From: Cedecea selenatireducens | GTDB taxonomy: Bacteria > Pseudomonadota > Gammaproteobacteria > Enterobacterales > Enterobacteriaceae | NCBI RefSeq assembly: GCF_042138895.1 | Contig: NZ_JBHIKW010000003.1 | Coordinates: 248,001-312,000, forward strand | DNA length: 64,000 nucleotides | Reading direction: 5' to 3' | Part shown: positions 17,643 through 25,575 of the stretch, piece after piece | How positions within the stretch are numbered: position 1 is the first letter of the stretch | How the letters are laid out: each line of letters starts with the position of its first letter | Translations under genes and position numbers: made by a program | Notes under the pieces: generated by a model | Told to the model about the DNA's origin: nothing | What the model saw: the letters and a program-made list of their open reading frames with translations, nothing else | The model's database searches: none

Positions 17643-19574
17643 ATGATTAAGTTTAGCGCAACGCTTCTGGCGACGCTGATAGCCGCCAGCGTCAATGCGG
17701 CAACCGTTGACCTGCGGATCATGGAAACGACCGATCTGCACAGCAACATGATGGACTTCGATTACTACAAAGATACGCCTACTGAGAAGTTCGGTCTGGT
17801 ACGCACAGCAAGTTTAATCAACGCTGCCCGCGGCGAAGTCACCAACAGCGTACTGGTGGATAACGGCGACATTATTCAGGGCAGTCCGCTGGGCGATTAC
17901 GCGGCGGCAAAAGGCCTTAAGGCCGGGGAAATCCACCCGGTCTATAAAGCGCTGAATACGCTCGACTATACCGTCGGCAACCTTGGCAATCACGAATTCA
18001 ATTACGGCCTCGACTTCCTGCATAAAGCCCTCGCAGGTGCGAAGTTCCCGTACGTTAACGCCAATATCATCGACGTGAAAACCCAGAAGCCGATGTTCAC
18101 GCCGTACCTGATTAAAGAAACCGAAGTCAAAGACAAAGACGGTAAAACCCAAACGCTGCGCATCGGCTACATCGGCTTCGTGCCACCGCAAATCATGACC
18201 TGGGATAAAGCGAACCTGACCGGCAAAGTAACGGTGAACGACATCACCGAAACCGCCAGGAAATACGTGCCGGAAATGCGCAAACAGGGCGCGGATGTGG
18301 TGGTGGTGATTGCCCACTCGGGGCTTTCCAGCGAACCTTATCAGGCGATGGCCGAAAACTCGGTTTACTACCTCAGCCAGGTGCCGGGCGTGGACGCCAT
18401 CATGTTCGGCCATGCTCATGCCGTGTTCCCAGGGAAAGACTTTGCCAATATTAAAGGGGCCGATATCGAAAAAGGCACCCTGAACGGTATTCCTGCCGTG
18501 ATGCCGGGCATGTGGGGCGATCATCTCGGCGTGGTAGATCTGGTGCTGAACAACGACTCCGGCAGCTGGAAAGTCACCGGCAGCAAGGCCGAAGCACGGC
18601 CGATTTATGACAGCGTAGCTAAAAAGTCGCTGGCCGCAGAAGACGAGAAGCTGGTGAAAGTGCTGGAACACGATCACAACGCAACTCGTGAATTTGTCAG
18701 CAAGCCGGTCGGCAAGTCAGCGGACAACATGTACAGCTATCTGGCGCTGGTGCAGGACGATCCTACCGTTCAGGTGGTGAATAATGCGCAGAAAGCCTAC
18801 GTCGAGAAATACATTCAGGGCGATCCGGATCTTGCCAACCTGCCGGTACTCTCCGCCGCAGCACCGTTCAAAGTGGGCGGACGTAAAAACGATCCGGCCA
18901 GCTTCGTTGAAGTAGAAAAAGGCCAGCTGACCTTCCGCAATGCCGCCGATCTCTACCTTTACCCAAACACGCTGGTGGTGGTGAAAGCGACCGGCAAAGA
19001 AGTAAAAGAGTGGCTGGAATGTTCCGCCGGGCAGTACAACCAGATCGACGTGAACAGCGCTAAGCCTCAGGAACTGATCAACTGGGACGGCTTCCGTACC
19101 TATAACTTCGACGTCATCGACGGCGTGAACTACCAGATTGACGTTAGCCAGCCGGCCCGCTACGACGGCGAATGCCAAATGGTGAACCCGAAGGCAGAGC
19201 GCATCAAAGTTCTGACCTTCAAGGGCAAACCTATCGATCCGAGCGCGGTCTTCCTGGTGGCGACCAATAACTACCGCGCCTACGGCGGCAAGTTTGCCGG
19301 CACCGGCGATAGCCACATCGCTTTTGCTTCACCGGACGAAAACCGCTCGGTACTGGCTAACTGGATCGGCGCTCAGGGCGAAATTCACCCTGCCGCAGAC
19401 AACAACTGGCGTCTGGCGCCGATAGCCAGCAAGCAGCCGCTGGATATCCGCTTTGAAACCTCGCCAACCGACAAAGCAGCCGCGTTTATCAAAGAAAAAG
19501 GGCAATACCCAATGAAAAAAGTCGCTAACGACGACATTGGTTTTGCCATCTACCAGCTTGATTTAAGCAAGTAA
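17643..19574 (+). CDS. cpdB: Periplasmic 2',3'-cyclic-nucleotide 2'-phosphodiesterase/3'-nucleotidase CpdB
   Basis: Bifunctional periplasmic enzyme that hydrolyses 2',3'-cyclic nucleotides and 3'-nucleotides so the nucleoside can be taken up. 643 residues (E. coli 647). Signal peptide about 1-19 (ends SVNA-AT). Metallophosphatase motifs: ETTDLHSNMMDFDYY, GNHEFNYGLDF, VVVIAHSGL and MFGHAHAVFPG; C-terminal 5'-nucleotidase domain contains NLPVLSAAAPF and NNYRAYGG. Stop lies 5 bases from the end of convergent ytfH. Confidence 0.97.
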   Translation: MIKFSATLLATLIAASVNAATVDLRIMETTDLHSNMMDFDYYKDTPTEKFGLVRTASLINAARGEVTNSVLVDNGDIIQGSPLGDYAAAKGLKAGEIHPVYKALNTLDYTVGNLGNHEFNYGLDFLHKALAGAKFPYVNANIIDVKTQKPMFTPYLIKETEVKDKDGKTQTLRIGYIGFVPPQIMTWDKANLTGKVTVNDITETARKYVPEMRKQGADVVVVIAHSGLSSEPYQAMAENSVYYLSQVPGVDAIMFGHAHAVFPGKDFANIKGADIEKGTLNGIPAVMPGMWGDHLGVVDLVLNNDSGSWKVTGSKAEARPIYDSVAKKSLAAEDEKLVKVLEHDHNATREFVSKPVGKSADNMYSYLALVQDDPTVQVVNNAQKAYVEKYIQGDPDLANLPVLSAAAPFKVGGRKNDPASFVEVEKGQLTFRNAADLYLYPNTLVVVKATGKEVKEWLECSAGQYNQIDVNSAKPQELINWDGFRTYNFDVIDGVNYQIDVSQPARYDGECQMVNPKAERIKVLTFKGKPIDPSAVFLVATNNYRAYGGKFAGTGDSHIAFASPDENRSVLANWIGAQGEIHPAADNNWRLAPIASKQPLDIRFETSPTDKAAAFIKEKGQYPMKKVANDDIGFAIYQLDLSK

Positions 19575-19579
19575 GTCTC

Positions 19580-19975
19580 TCAGGCGTCCCGTTTTTCGCG
19601 GGACGCCATCACCTGCGGCAAATTCTCTTCTATCCAGTCGGCCAGCGCGGCCACTTTATCGGCAATTTCATGCCCCATCGGCGTCAGCGTGTACTCCACG
19701 TGCGGCGGCACAACCGGGTAAGATTTGCGATCTACAAAACCGTCCGCTTCCAGCCATTGCAGCGTCTGCGCCAGCATCTTCTCGCTCACGCCGCCCATCT
19801 TGCGCCTTAAATCGCTGAACCGATGAGTGCCGTCCTGTAATGCCACTAGAATTAAAACACCCCAGCGGCTGGTCACGTGCTTCAGCACGTCCCGCGACGG
19901 GCATTTATCGCTAAACAGGTTGCCGTTGCGCATTTGCTCACCCAGCGTCATGGGCGCTTCGCTGATTTCACTCAT
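19580..19975 (-). CDS. ytfH: HxlR-family transcriptional regulator YtfH
   Basis: Winged-helix regulator of 131 residues (E. coli YtfH 126). HxlR signature seen: CPSRDVLKHVTSRWGVLILVAL, then FSDLRRKMGGVSEKMLAQTLQ recognition region, and PPHVEYTLTPMG wing. One Cys (CPSRD, residue about 25) is of the type that senses electrophiles or redox state in related QorR/HypR proteins, which fits the divergent NADPH-quinone reductase gene qorB. Regulation of qorB is inferred from position. Confidence 0.95.
   Translation of the reverse strand: MSEISEAPMTLGEQMRNGNLFSDKCPSRDVLKHVTSRWGVLILVALQDGTHRFSDLRRKMGGVSEKMLAQTLQWLEADGFVDRKSYPVVPPHVEYTLTPMGHEIADKVAALADWIEENLPQVMASREKRDA
19583..19607. terminator. Hairpin inside the 3' end of ytfH, candidate terminator for cpdB
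   Basis: GGCGTCCCG / CGGGACGCC, 9-bp stem with a 7-base T-rich loop, overlaps the last codons of ytfH. No T-tract follows on either strand. Confidence 0.5.
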
Positions 19976-19992
19976 TTAACACTTACCTTTTT

Positions 19993-20015
19993 GTACGTAC
20001 TTACTAAAAGTTAGT
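19993..20015. promoter_or_regulatory. Candidate YtfH operator between ytfH and qorB
   Basis: Two palindromes lie side by side in the 92-base divergent gap: GTACGTAC (19993-20000) and ACTAA-AAG-TTAGT (20003-20015). HxlR-type regulators of quinone reductases often bind such sites; binding here is inferred. Confidence 0.4.
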
Positions 20016-20067
20016 TAGGGTGTTAGTGTGGCACAACTTGTTCGAAACATCACCCAGGAGATTTATC

Positions 20068-20916
20068 ATGATTGCGATTACCGGCGCATCCGGCCAGCTA
20101 GGCCGCCTTGTGATTGAAGATTTACTGAAAACGGTGAAAGCCGAAGAGATTGTGGCCGTGGTGCGTAACCCGGCCAAAGTAGAAGATTTTGCCCGCCGAG
20201 GCGTGCAGGTTCGTGCGGCGGATTACGGCGACGTGTCAGCCCTGGCGAAGGCTTTCTCCGGCGTGGAAAAAGTGCTGCTGATCTCCTCCAGCGAGGTAGG
20301 TCAACGAGCCGTTCAGCACAGCAATATTATTGCCGCAGCAAAACAAGCGGGCGTTAAGCTCATCGCCTACACTAGCCTGCTGCATGCCGACAAATCGCCG
20401 CTGGCCCTTGCCGAAGAACACATCGTCACCGAGCAACAGCTCAAAGAATCCGGCGTAGCGTTCGTGCTGCTGCGTAATGGCTGGTATACCGAAAACTATC
20501 TGGCCAGCGTACCGCCGGCTATTCAGCATGGCGTGTTTATCGGCAGCGCCGGGGAAGGCAAAATCGCCTCAGCTACGCGTGCTGATTACGCGGCAGCAGC
20601 AGCTAAAGTCCTGACGCTGGATAACCAGGCGGGCAAAGTTTACGAGCTGGCGGGTGACCACGGCTGGACGCTAACGGAACTGGCGGCGGAAGTAAGCCTG
20701 CAAAGCGGCAAACCTGTGGTTTATCAGAACCTGGACGAAGCCGATTTTAAAGCTGCACTTCAGGGCGCAGGCCTGCCGGAAGGTTTCGCGGCGCTGCTGG
20801 CAAACTCCGATGCAGGCGCGGAAAAAGGCGGTCTGTTTGACGACGGCCACCAGCTCAGCAAGCTGATTGGCCGCCCAACGACCTCGCTCAGCGACAGCGT
20901 CAAAAGTGCCCTGTAG
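20068..20916 (+). CDS. qorB: NAD(P)H:quinone oxidoreductase QorB
   Basis: 282-residue NmrA-like short-chain dehydrogenase (E. coli QorB 286) that reduces quinones with NADPH in the cytoplasm. Nucleotide-binding MIAITGASGQLGRLVI at the N-terminus, then VEKVLLISSSEVGQR, YTSLLHADKSPLALAEEH and LLRNGWYTENY, all conserved. Start 20068 follows CAGGAG; a longer frame from 20020 is unlike the family. Divergent from ytfH. In E. coli the next gene is ytfF; here an AraC-family gene intervenes. Confidence 0.96.
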   Translation: MIAITGASGQLGRLVIEDLLKTVKAEEIVAVVRNPAKVEDFARRGVQVRAADYGDVSALAKAFSGVEKVLLISSSEVGQRAVQHSNIIAAAKQAGVKLIAYTSLLHADKSPLALAEEHIVTEQQLKESGVAFVLLRNGWYTENYLASVPPAIQHGVFIGSAGEGKIASATRADYAAAAAKVLTLDNQAGKVYELAGDHGWTLTELAAEVSLQSGKPVVYQNLDEADFKAALQGAGLPEGFAALLANSDAGAEKGGLFDDGHQLSKLIGRPTTSLSDSVKSAL

Positions 20917-20944
20917 TTGTTAAAAACTGGTTGTTAAAAACTGG
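20917..20944 (+). repeat. Two abutting 14-bp direct repeats upstream of the AraC-family gene
   Basis: TTGTTAAAAACTGG occurs twice with no spacer, starting right after the qorB stop. The array lies 30-58 bases upstream of a TATAAT (20975-20980), a typical position for AraC-family activator half-sites. Confidence 0.75.
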
Positions 20945-20955
20945 TTAATAACTAG

Positions 20956-21018
20956 CCCTGCACGCGGACATCTCTATAATAACGGGAGAGTCCGCGTGGA
21001 GAGACAGAGCGTGCAGGG
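20956..21018. promoter_or_regulatory. Nested inverted repeats around a TATAAT at the AraC-family gene start
   Basis: Outer arms CCCTGCACGC (20956-20965) and GCGTGCAGGG (21009-21018) are perfectly complementary. An overlapping inner pair, ACGCGGAC (20962-20969) with GTCCGCGT (20990-20997), is extended by TCTC/GAGA. The loop holds a perfect -10 element, TATAAT at 20975-20980. The two structures share bases and cannot form together. Confidence 0.6.
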
Positions 21019-21832
21019 AGTTCCCGAGCAGTTTAGCGATGAGAGAGACAGCGCCCAGTTCCGGCATTTGCCACAGCTGCCGGGCGTTGAGCTTTATCAC
21101 GCCCATATTGCGAAGTACGCCTTTGAACCTCACACCCATGAAGCCTTCGGCATCGGGGCCATCACCTGGGGAGCAGAACGCTTCCGCTATCGTGGCGAGC
21201 AGCTGGTTGCCCCCACGGATTCGCTGGTGCTGATGAACCCGGACGAGCTGCATACCGGCGAAGCCGCCAGCGAAGACGGCTGGCAGTACCGCATGATTTA
21301 TCTGGAGCCCGATCTGCTGGAGTCGCTAACCGGGGAGAGAAGCTGGTGGTTTAACGCCGCCGTGAATCACGATCCCGCCCGCGCCCGCCAGGTTTCGCAG
21401 TTTATCGCTGGCCTGTGGCAGGCCGAAGACACGCTGACCCAGCAGGGGCTACTGCTCAACCTCGTCGAAGCTTTTCGGCCCTATGCGCGTCATCTGCCCG
21501 GACTCCATGAGGCGACCAACCGCTTCGCCCTGGTGCGCGAGTATCTCTACGATAACTACATGCACACCATCACCCTTGAAGATTTAGCGGCGCTGATGTC
21601 CCTTAGCCCTTACCATTTCCAGCGACAGTTCAAAGCCTGCTATCACGTCACCCCGCATCAAATGCTGATGGCTATCCGCCTGTGGCACGCCAAGCAGTTT
21701 CTTACCGACGGCATGCCTGCCGCTCAGGTTGCCGCCGCCAGCGGCCTGACGGACCAGGCGCACCTGACCCGGGCGTTTGCCCAGCGCTACGGCATTACCC
21801 CCGTGCGTTACCAAAAGCAGGTCACCCGCTAA
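20996..21832 (+). CDS. AraC-family transcriptional regulator
   Basis: 278-residue regulator with an N-terminal AraC_binding cupin domain (ELYHAHIAKYAFEPHTHEAFGIG, RGEQLVAPTDSLVLMNPDELHTGE) and a C-terminal double helix-turn-helix (ITLEDLAALMSLSPYHFQRQFKACYHVTPHQMLMAIRL, then AAASGLTDQAHLTRAFAQRYGITP). The ligand is unknown. Start is uncertain: GTG at 20996 has GGGAGAG upstream, but if the TATAAT at 20975 is the promoter the transcript would begin near 20987 and GTG at 21011, with GGAGAG before it, is more likely. Sits between qorB and ytfF, which are adjacent in E. coli; AraC-EamA pairing suggests it may control ytfF. Confidence 0.9.
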   Translation: MERQSVQGVPEQFSDERDSAQFRHLPQLPGVELYHAHIAKYAFEPHTHEAFGIGAITWGAERFRYRGEQLVAPTDSLVLMNPDELHTGEAASEDGWQYRMIYLEPDLLESLTGERSWWFNAAVNHDPARARQVSQFIAGLWQAEDTLTQQGLLLNLVEAFRPYARHLPGLHEATNRFALVREYLYDNYMHTITLEDLAALMSLSPYHFQRQFKACYHVTPHQMLMAIRLWHAKQFLTDGMPAAQVAAASGLTDQAHLTRAFAQRYGITPVRYQKQVTR

Positions 21833-21912
21833 CAAGACAGCAACCTGGTACAATACGCCGTCGCGCTGCGCCCCTACACTGCGGCTAAATTGTGTTGTTG
21901 CAGGAAATGAAG

Positions 21913-22878
21913 ATGTTAAGTGGTGTGTTGTACGCCCTGCTGGCGGGGCTGATGTGGGGATTAATTTTCGTTGGGCCGATTATTGTCCCGGACTACCCGG
22001 CGGCCCTGCAGTCGACCGGCCGTTATTTAGCCCTTGGGCTGATTGCTATTCCCATCGCCTGGCTTGGGCGCAAACGCCTGCGCGAGCTGAGCCGCCAGGA
22101 CTGGTTTACCGCCCTGAAGCTCTCAAGCGTGGGGAATCTGATTTATTACGTCTGCCTGGCGAGCGCCATTCAACGTACCGGGGCGCCTATCGCGACGATG
22201 ATCATCGGCACGCTGCCGGTCGTTATCCCTGTTTTTGCTAACCTGCTGTACAGCAAAAGGGATGGGAAGCTGCCGTGGCGGCGTCTTGCCCCGGCGCTGG
22301 TGGTGATTGCCGCTGGTTTGATCATGGTGAATACCGCCGAACTTCGCGGCGAGCAGGCCGATTTCAGCTGGTGGCGCTACGTGAGCGGTATTCTGCTGGC
22401 GTTTGTTTCGGTTGCCTGCTGGGCCTGGTATGCCCTGCGCAATGCCCGCTGGCTGCGTGAGAACCCGGACAAAAACCCGATGATGTGGGCCACGGTTCAG
22501 GGGCTTTCCACGCTGCCGTTTTCGCTTATCGGCTATATCGCCGTGTGCATCTGGATGGGCAGCCACGAGACGGACTTTACCCTGCCCTTCGGCCCGCGCC
22601 CTGAAGTGTTTATTACTTTGATGCTGGCGATTGCCATTCTCTGTTCGTGGCTGGGCAATCTGTGCTGGAACATCGCCTGCCAGCGCCTGCCGACGGTGAT
22701 TGTCGGCCCGCTGATCGTCTTTGAGACCTTAGCCGGCCTGGCTTACACCTTTATGATTCGCCAAAGCTGGCCGCCGCTGTTAACGCTTTGCGGAGTGTTA
22801 TGCCTGACGATTGGCGTGGTGCTGGCGGTGCGATCCAAACCAGAAAAAACGACGGTGGTTCAGGTTTCCGGGACATAA
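21913..22878 (+). CDS. ytfF: DMT/EamA-family transporter YtfF
   Basis: 321-residue inner-membrane protein with about ten hydrophobic helices and two EamA-type halves; E. coli YtfF is the same length. Conserved N-terminus MLSGVLYALLAGLMWGLIFVG and motifs GAPIATMIIGTLPVVIPVFANLLY and CWAWYALRNARWLRENPDKNPMMWA. Substrate is unknown. The ATG at 21913 is chosen over TTG 21892 and ATG 21907 because AGGAA (21902-21906) is then 6 bases away and the product starts as in E. coli. Confidence 0.93.
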   Translation: MLSGVLYALLAGLMWGLIFVGPIIVPDYPAALQSTGRYLALGLIAIPIAWLGRKRLRELSRQDWFTALKLSSVGNLIYYVCLASAIQRTGAPIATMIIGTLPVVIPVFANLLYSKRDGKLPWRRLAPALVVIAAGLIMVNTAELRGEQADFSWWRYVSGILLAFVSVACWAWYALRNARWLRENPDKNPMMWATVQGLSTLPFSLIGYIAVCIWMGSHETDFTLPFGPRPEVFITLMLAIAILCSWLGNLCWNIACQRLPTVIVGPLIVFETLAGLAYTFMIRQSWPPLLTLCGVLCLTIGVVLAVRSKPEKTTVVQVSGT

Positions 22879-22882
22879 AAAA

Positions 22883-22900
22883 GCCGGGGTTTAGCCCGGC
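22883..22900 (-). terminator. Terminator hairpin serving the Tsr-like gene
   Basis: GCCGGG / CCCGGC with a 6-base loop; on the minus strand it is followed by six T residues (22877-22882 are A on the plus strand). Confidence 0.75.
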
Positions 22901-22913
22901 CTGAGAGAAAGAG

Positions 22914-22942
22914 ATCCCGGCTTAGCGTAGCCGGGATTTTTT
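22914..22942 (+). terminator. Terminator hairpin serving ytfF
   Basis: ATCCCGGCT / AGCCGGGAT, 9-bp stem with a 6-base loop and a T-tract on the plus strand, ending at the stop of the convergent Tsr-like gene. Confidence 0.85.
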
Positions 22943-24596
22943 AGAAGGTTTCCCAGTTCGCATCCGAAACCGGCATCGCCTGTTTTGTTTTCAGCTGCGG
23001 CGTTTTGGCCTGAGCAACTTTCACCTGCGCCGGAGAGCGACGGTTAATTTTAAACACCGCCACCGCTTCGTTAAGACGAGAAGCCTGCTCCTCAAGCGCA
23101 GATGCTGCGGCCGCGGACTCTTCTACCAGCGAGGCATTCTGCTGGGTCACGCGGTCCATCTCCGCCACGGCCTGCCCGACCTGATCGATACCCCGGCTTT
23201 GTTCGTCAGACGCAGAAGCAATTTCGCCCATAATATCGGTGACACGAGTAACGGCGCTGACGATTTCCGCCATCGTTTTACCGGCTTCATTGACCAGATC
23301 GGAACCCGCATTTACGCGCTCGCCGGAATCGTCAATCAGGGCTTTAATCTCTTTCGCCGCCTGCGCGCTGCGCTGGGCAAGCGTACGCACCTCACCGGCA
23401 ACCACGGCAAAACCACGCCCCTGCTCGCCCGCTCTTGCGGCTTCTACCGCTGCGTTAAGGGCCAGAATGTTGGTCTGGAAAGCAATACCGTCGATCACGC
23501 TGGTAATTTGGGCAATTTTGCTGGAACTGGTGGCAATTTCGTCCATCGTCCGCACCACGCCCTCCACTACGTTACCGCCTTTCTTCGCGGTCGTGGAGGC
23601 ATCCAGCGCAAGGCGTGACGCCTGGCGGGCGTTATCGGCATTTTGCTTCACCGTGGCCGTAAGCTGTTCCATGCTGGCCGCCGTTTCTTCCAGCGAAGCC
23701 GCCTGCTGCTCGGTACGAGAAGAGAGATCGTTGCTGCCAGCGGAAATTTCACCGGCCCCGGTATAAATCGTGTCGGCGCCATCGCGAACCACGCTGACCG
23801 TATTCGCCAACGAGGCCTGCATCTCTTGTACGCTGCTTGCCAGCAGCGCCATTTCGTTTTTGCCCTGGGCCTCAATCGGCTGGGTCAGGTCGCCTGCAGC
23901 AATGGCACGAATATGGTCCATCACGTCACGCAGAGGCATCAGCAGGACGCGGCGCATCGCCACCCAGCTCATCACAATCACCCCAATCACGCCAAGCATG
24001 ACGACGCCGAGGATCCACAGAATCCGCTGATAGTCGGCCTGATTATCGCGAACGCCTTCGCTGGAAAGCTCCGCCTGTTCGTCACGCCATTCACGGTAGA
24101 CCTTCTGCATCGCAACCTGCTTCTGTTCCGCATTTTGCTTGAACATTTGCTCCAGGTTGCCCTGCGCGAGGAAGGTGTTCATTCTGGCGAGCGTGGAAGA
24201 GTAGTTGCGGTACTGCTCTTCCAGTTCATCGCTCAGGTGTGGACGTAATCCTGGGGTATCCGGCAGCGCCTGGTATTTCTCAAAATGGCTTTGCGCCTCC
24301 GCAAGCAGCGCGTTGGCCGTCGCGACGAGTTCCTGGAGCTGCCCGCCGTTAATCTGGTTGGCCATGCTGCCCTGAATGCGCAGCATGCCTCGGTTCAGCG
24401 TCACACGTGCCTGGTTAAGGCCTATCCAGGCATCGGTAAATTCAGCCACGTTCTGGCTGGAAAGCTGAGAAACGGTGAAGTTGTTCTTATCGTTATTGAG
24501 GGCATTGATGAAAACCGTGGCTGACAGTAGCTGCATAGCGCCCAGCACAATCAATACGGTAATGAGTAAGGTAATAACTTTCATTCTTTTAAACAT
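22941..24596 (-). CDS. Tsr-like methyl-accepting chemotaxis protein with NWETF tail
   Basis: Inner-membrane chemoreceptor of 551 residues, the same length as E. coli Tsr. TM1 about 7-30, Tar-type periplasmic domain, TM2 about 190-212, HAMP, and signalling domain with the invariant tip FQTNILALNAAVEAARAGEQ. By my count Arg64, Asn68, Arg69 and Phe152 of the Tsr serine pocket are kept, but position 156 is Ala rather than Thr, so ligand range may differ. Ends in NWETF, the CheR/CheB tether. A consensus FliA promoter is upstream. In E. coli tsr maps elsewhere and nothing lies between ytfF and ytfE, so this is an extra copy or a relocated gene. Confidence 0.93.
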   Translation of the reverse strand: MFKRMKVITLLITVLIVLGAMQLLSATVFINALNNDKNNFTVSQLSSQNVAEFTDAWIGLNQARVTLNRGMLRIQGSMANQINGGQLQELVATANALLAEAQSHFEKYQALPDTPGLRPHLSDELEEQYRNYSSTLARMNTFLAQGNLEQMFKQNAEQKQVAMQKVYREWRDEQAELSSEGVRDNQADYQRILWILGVVMLGVIGVIVMSWVAMRRVLLMPLRDVMDHIRAIAAGDLTQPIEAQGKNEMALLASSVQEMQASLANTVSVVRDGADTIYTGAGEISAGSNDLSSRTEQQAASLEETAASMEQLTATVKQNADNARQASRLALDASTTAKKGGNVVEGVVRTMDEIATSSSKIAQITSVIDGIAFQTNILALNAAVEAARAGEQGRGFAVVAGEVRTLAQRSAQAAKEIKALIDDSGERVNAGSDLVNEAGKTMAEIVSAVTRVTDIMGEIASASDEQSRGIDQVGQAVAEMDRVTQQNASLVEESAAAASALEEQASRLNEAVAVFKINRRSPAQVKVAQAKTPQLKTKQAMPVSDANWETF

Positions 24597-24635
24597 GTGT
24601 AGCCTTTTCTTATGCAGGTATTGTCCGACGTCTAA

Positions 24636-24662
24636 CTATCGGCAGCGTCCCCGGGTTATTTA
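24636..24662 (-). promoter_or_regulatory. FliA (sigma-28) promoter of the Tsr-like gene
   Basis: On the minus strand the sequence reads TAAA-N15-GCCGATAG, one mismatch from the class 3 flagellar consensus at the last base, 40 bases before the ATG at 24596. Confidence 0.85.
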
Positions 24663-24793
24663 TGCTTCCCCTCCCAACAAACCACCATTTCTGGGGATTT
24701 TTTGTAATCATTCAGTATGTTAAGGAAAAAACTTTTTTTGTGATCCATGTCTCGCTATGAACGCTGCTCCGAAAGGGTTATAGTGCTCACATA

Positions 24794-24816
24794 AAGATGC
24801 ATTTAAAATACATCTT
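24794..24816. promoter_or_regulatory. NsrR operator in front of ytfE
   Basis: AAGATGCATTT and AAATACATCTT form an 11-1-11 inverted repeat that fits the NsrR consensus with one imperfect pair. It lies 25 bases before the ytfE ATG, and nsrR itself is at 44647-45072. Repression relieved by nitric oxide is the expected behaviour. Confidence 0.9.
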
Positions 24817-24840
24817 ATATTTCACTATGAGGAGCCTGCT

Positions 24841-25503
24841 ATGGCCTACCGCGATCAACCCCTGGGCGAACTGGCGCTGACGATTCCCCGCGCCTCTGCG
24901 CTATTCCGTAAACTGGACCTGGATTTTTGCTGTGGCGGCAAGCAGACGCTGCTGCGCGCGGCAACACGTAAAGAACTCAACCTGGAAGACATTGAGGCTC
25001 AGCTCGCCGCGTTAGCCGAAGAACCGGCGGAGAAAGACTGGCGTGCAGCTCCGCTGGCAGAGATCATCGATCACATCATTGTGCGCTTCCACGACCGCCA
25101 TCGCGAGCAGCTGCCGGAGCTGATTCTGCAGGCAACCAAGGTCGAGCGGGTGCACGCCGATAAGCCAAACGTACCGAAAGGGCTGGCAAAATACCTCACC
25201 ATGCTGCATCAGGAATTGAGCAGCCATATGATGAAAGAAGAGCAGATCCTGTTCCCGATGATTAAACAGGGCATGGGCACTCAGGCCGGTGGGCCAATCA
25301 GCGTGATGGAAAGCGAGCATGATGATGCAGGCGAGCTGCTGGAGGTTATCAAACACACCACCAATAACGTGACGCCGCCGCCGGAAGCCTGCACGACGTG
25401 GAAAGCGATGTATAACGGGATCAATGAACTGATTGAGGACCTGATGAACCACATCAGCCTGGAGAATAACGTCCTGTTCCCAAGAGCGTTAAGCGGCGAA
25501 TAA
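24841..25503 (+). CDS. ytfE: Iron-sulfur cluster repair di-iron protein YtfE (RIC)
   Basis: 220-residue cytoplasmic di-iron protein, the same length as in E. coli, which repairs Fe-S clusters and handles NO after nitrosative stress. Seen: N-terminal DUF542/ScdA_N domain with the DFCCGG motif (Cys30, Cys31), then a hemerythrin-like domain with His ligands in DHIIVRFHDRHREQL, ELSSHMMKEEQILFPMI, ESEHDDAGELL and NHISLENNVLFP. Preceded by a near-perfect NsrR operator. Neighbour cycA is convergent, as in E. coli. Confidence 0.97.
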   Translation: MAYRDQPLGELALTIPRASALFRKLDLDFCCGGKQTLLRAATRKELNLEDIEAQLAALAEEPAEKDWRAAPLAEIIDHIIVRFHDRHREQLPELILQATKVERVHADKPNVPKGLAKYLTMLHQELSSHMMKEEQILFPMIKQGMGTQAGGPISVMESEHDDAGELLEVIKHTTNNVTPPPEACTTWKAMYNGINELIEDLMNHISLENNVLFPRALSGE

Positions 25504-25522
25504 CTACGATTTTTCCCTCACT

Positions 25523-25556
25523 AAAAACCTCTCCCTTTTGGGGAGAGGTTTTTTTT
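25523..25556. terminator. Bidirectional terminator between ytfE and cycA
   Basis: ACCTCTCCC / GGGAGAGGT stem flanked by an A-tract and eight T residues. Confidence 0.9.
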
Positions 25557-25575
25557 AGCACGTATTCTAACGCGT

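Noticed and set aside
25516..25553. Second copy of the rnr-rlmB palindromic element at the ytfE terminator
   Set aside because: Only the CCCTCAC and CCTCTCCC words are shared; the rest is an ordinary terminator with a T-tract.
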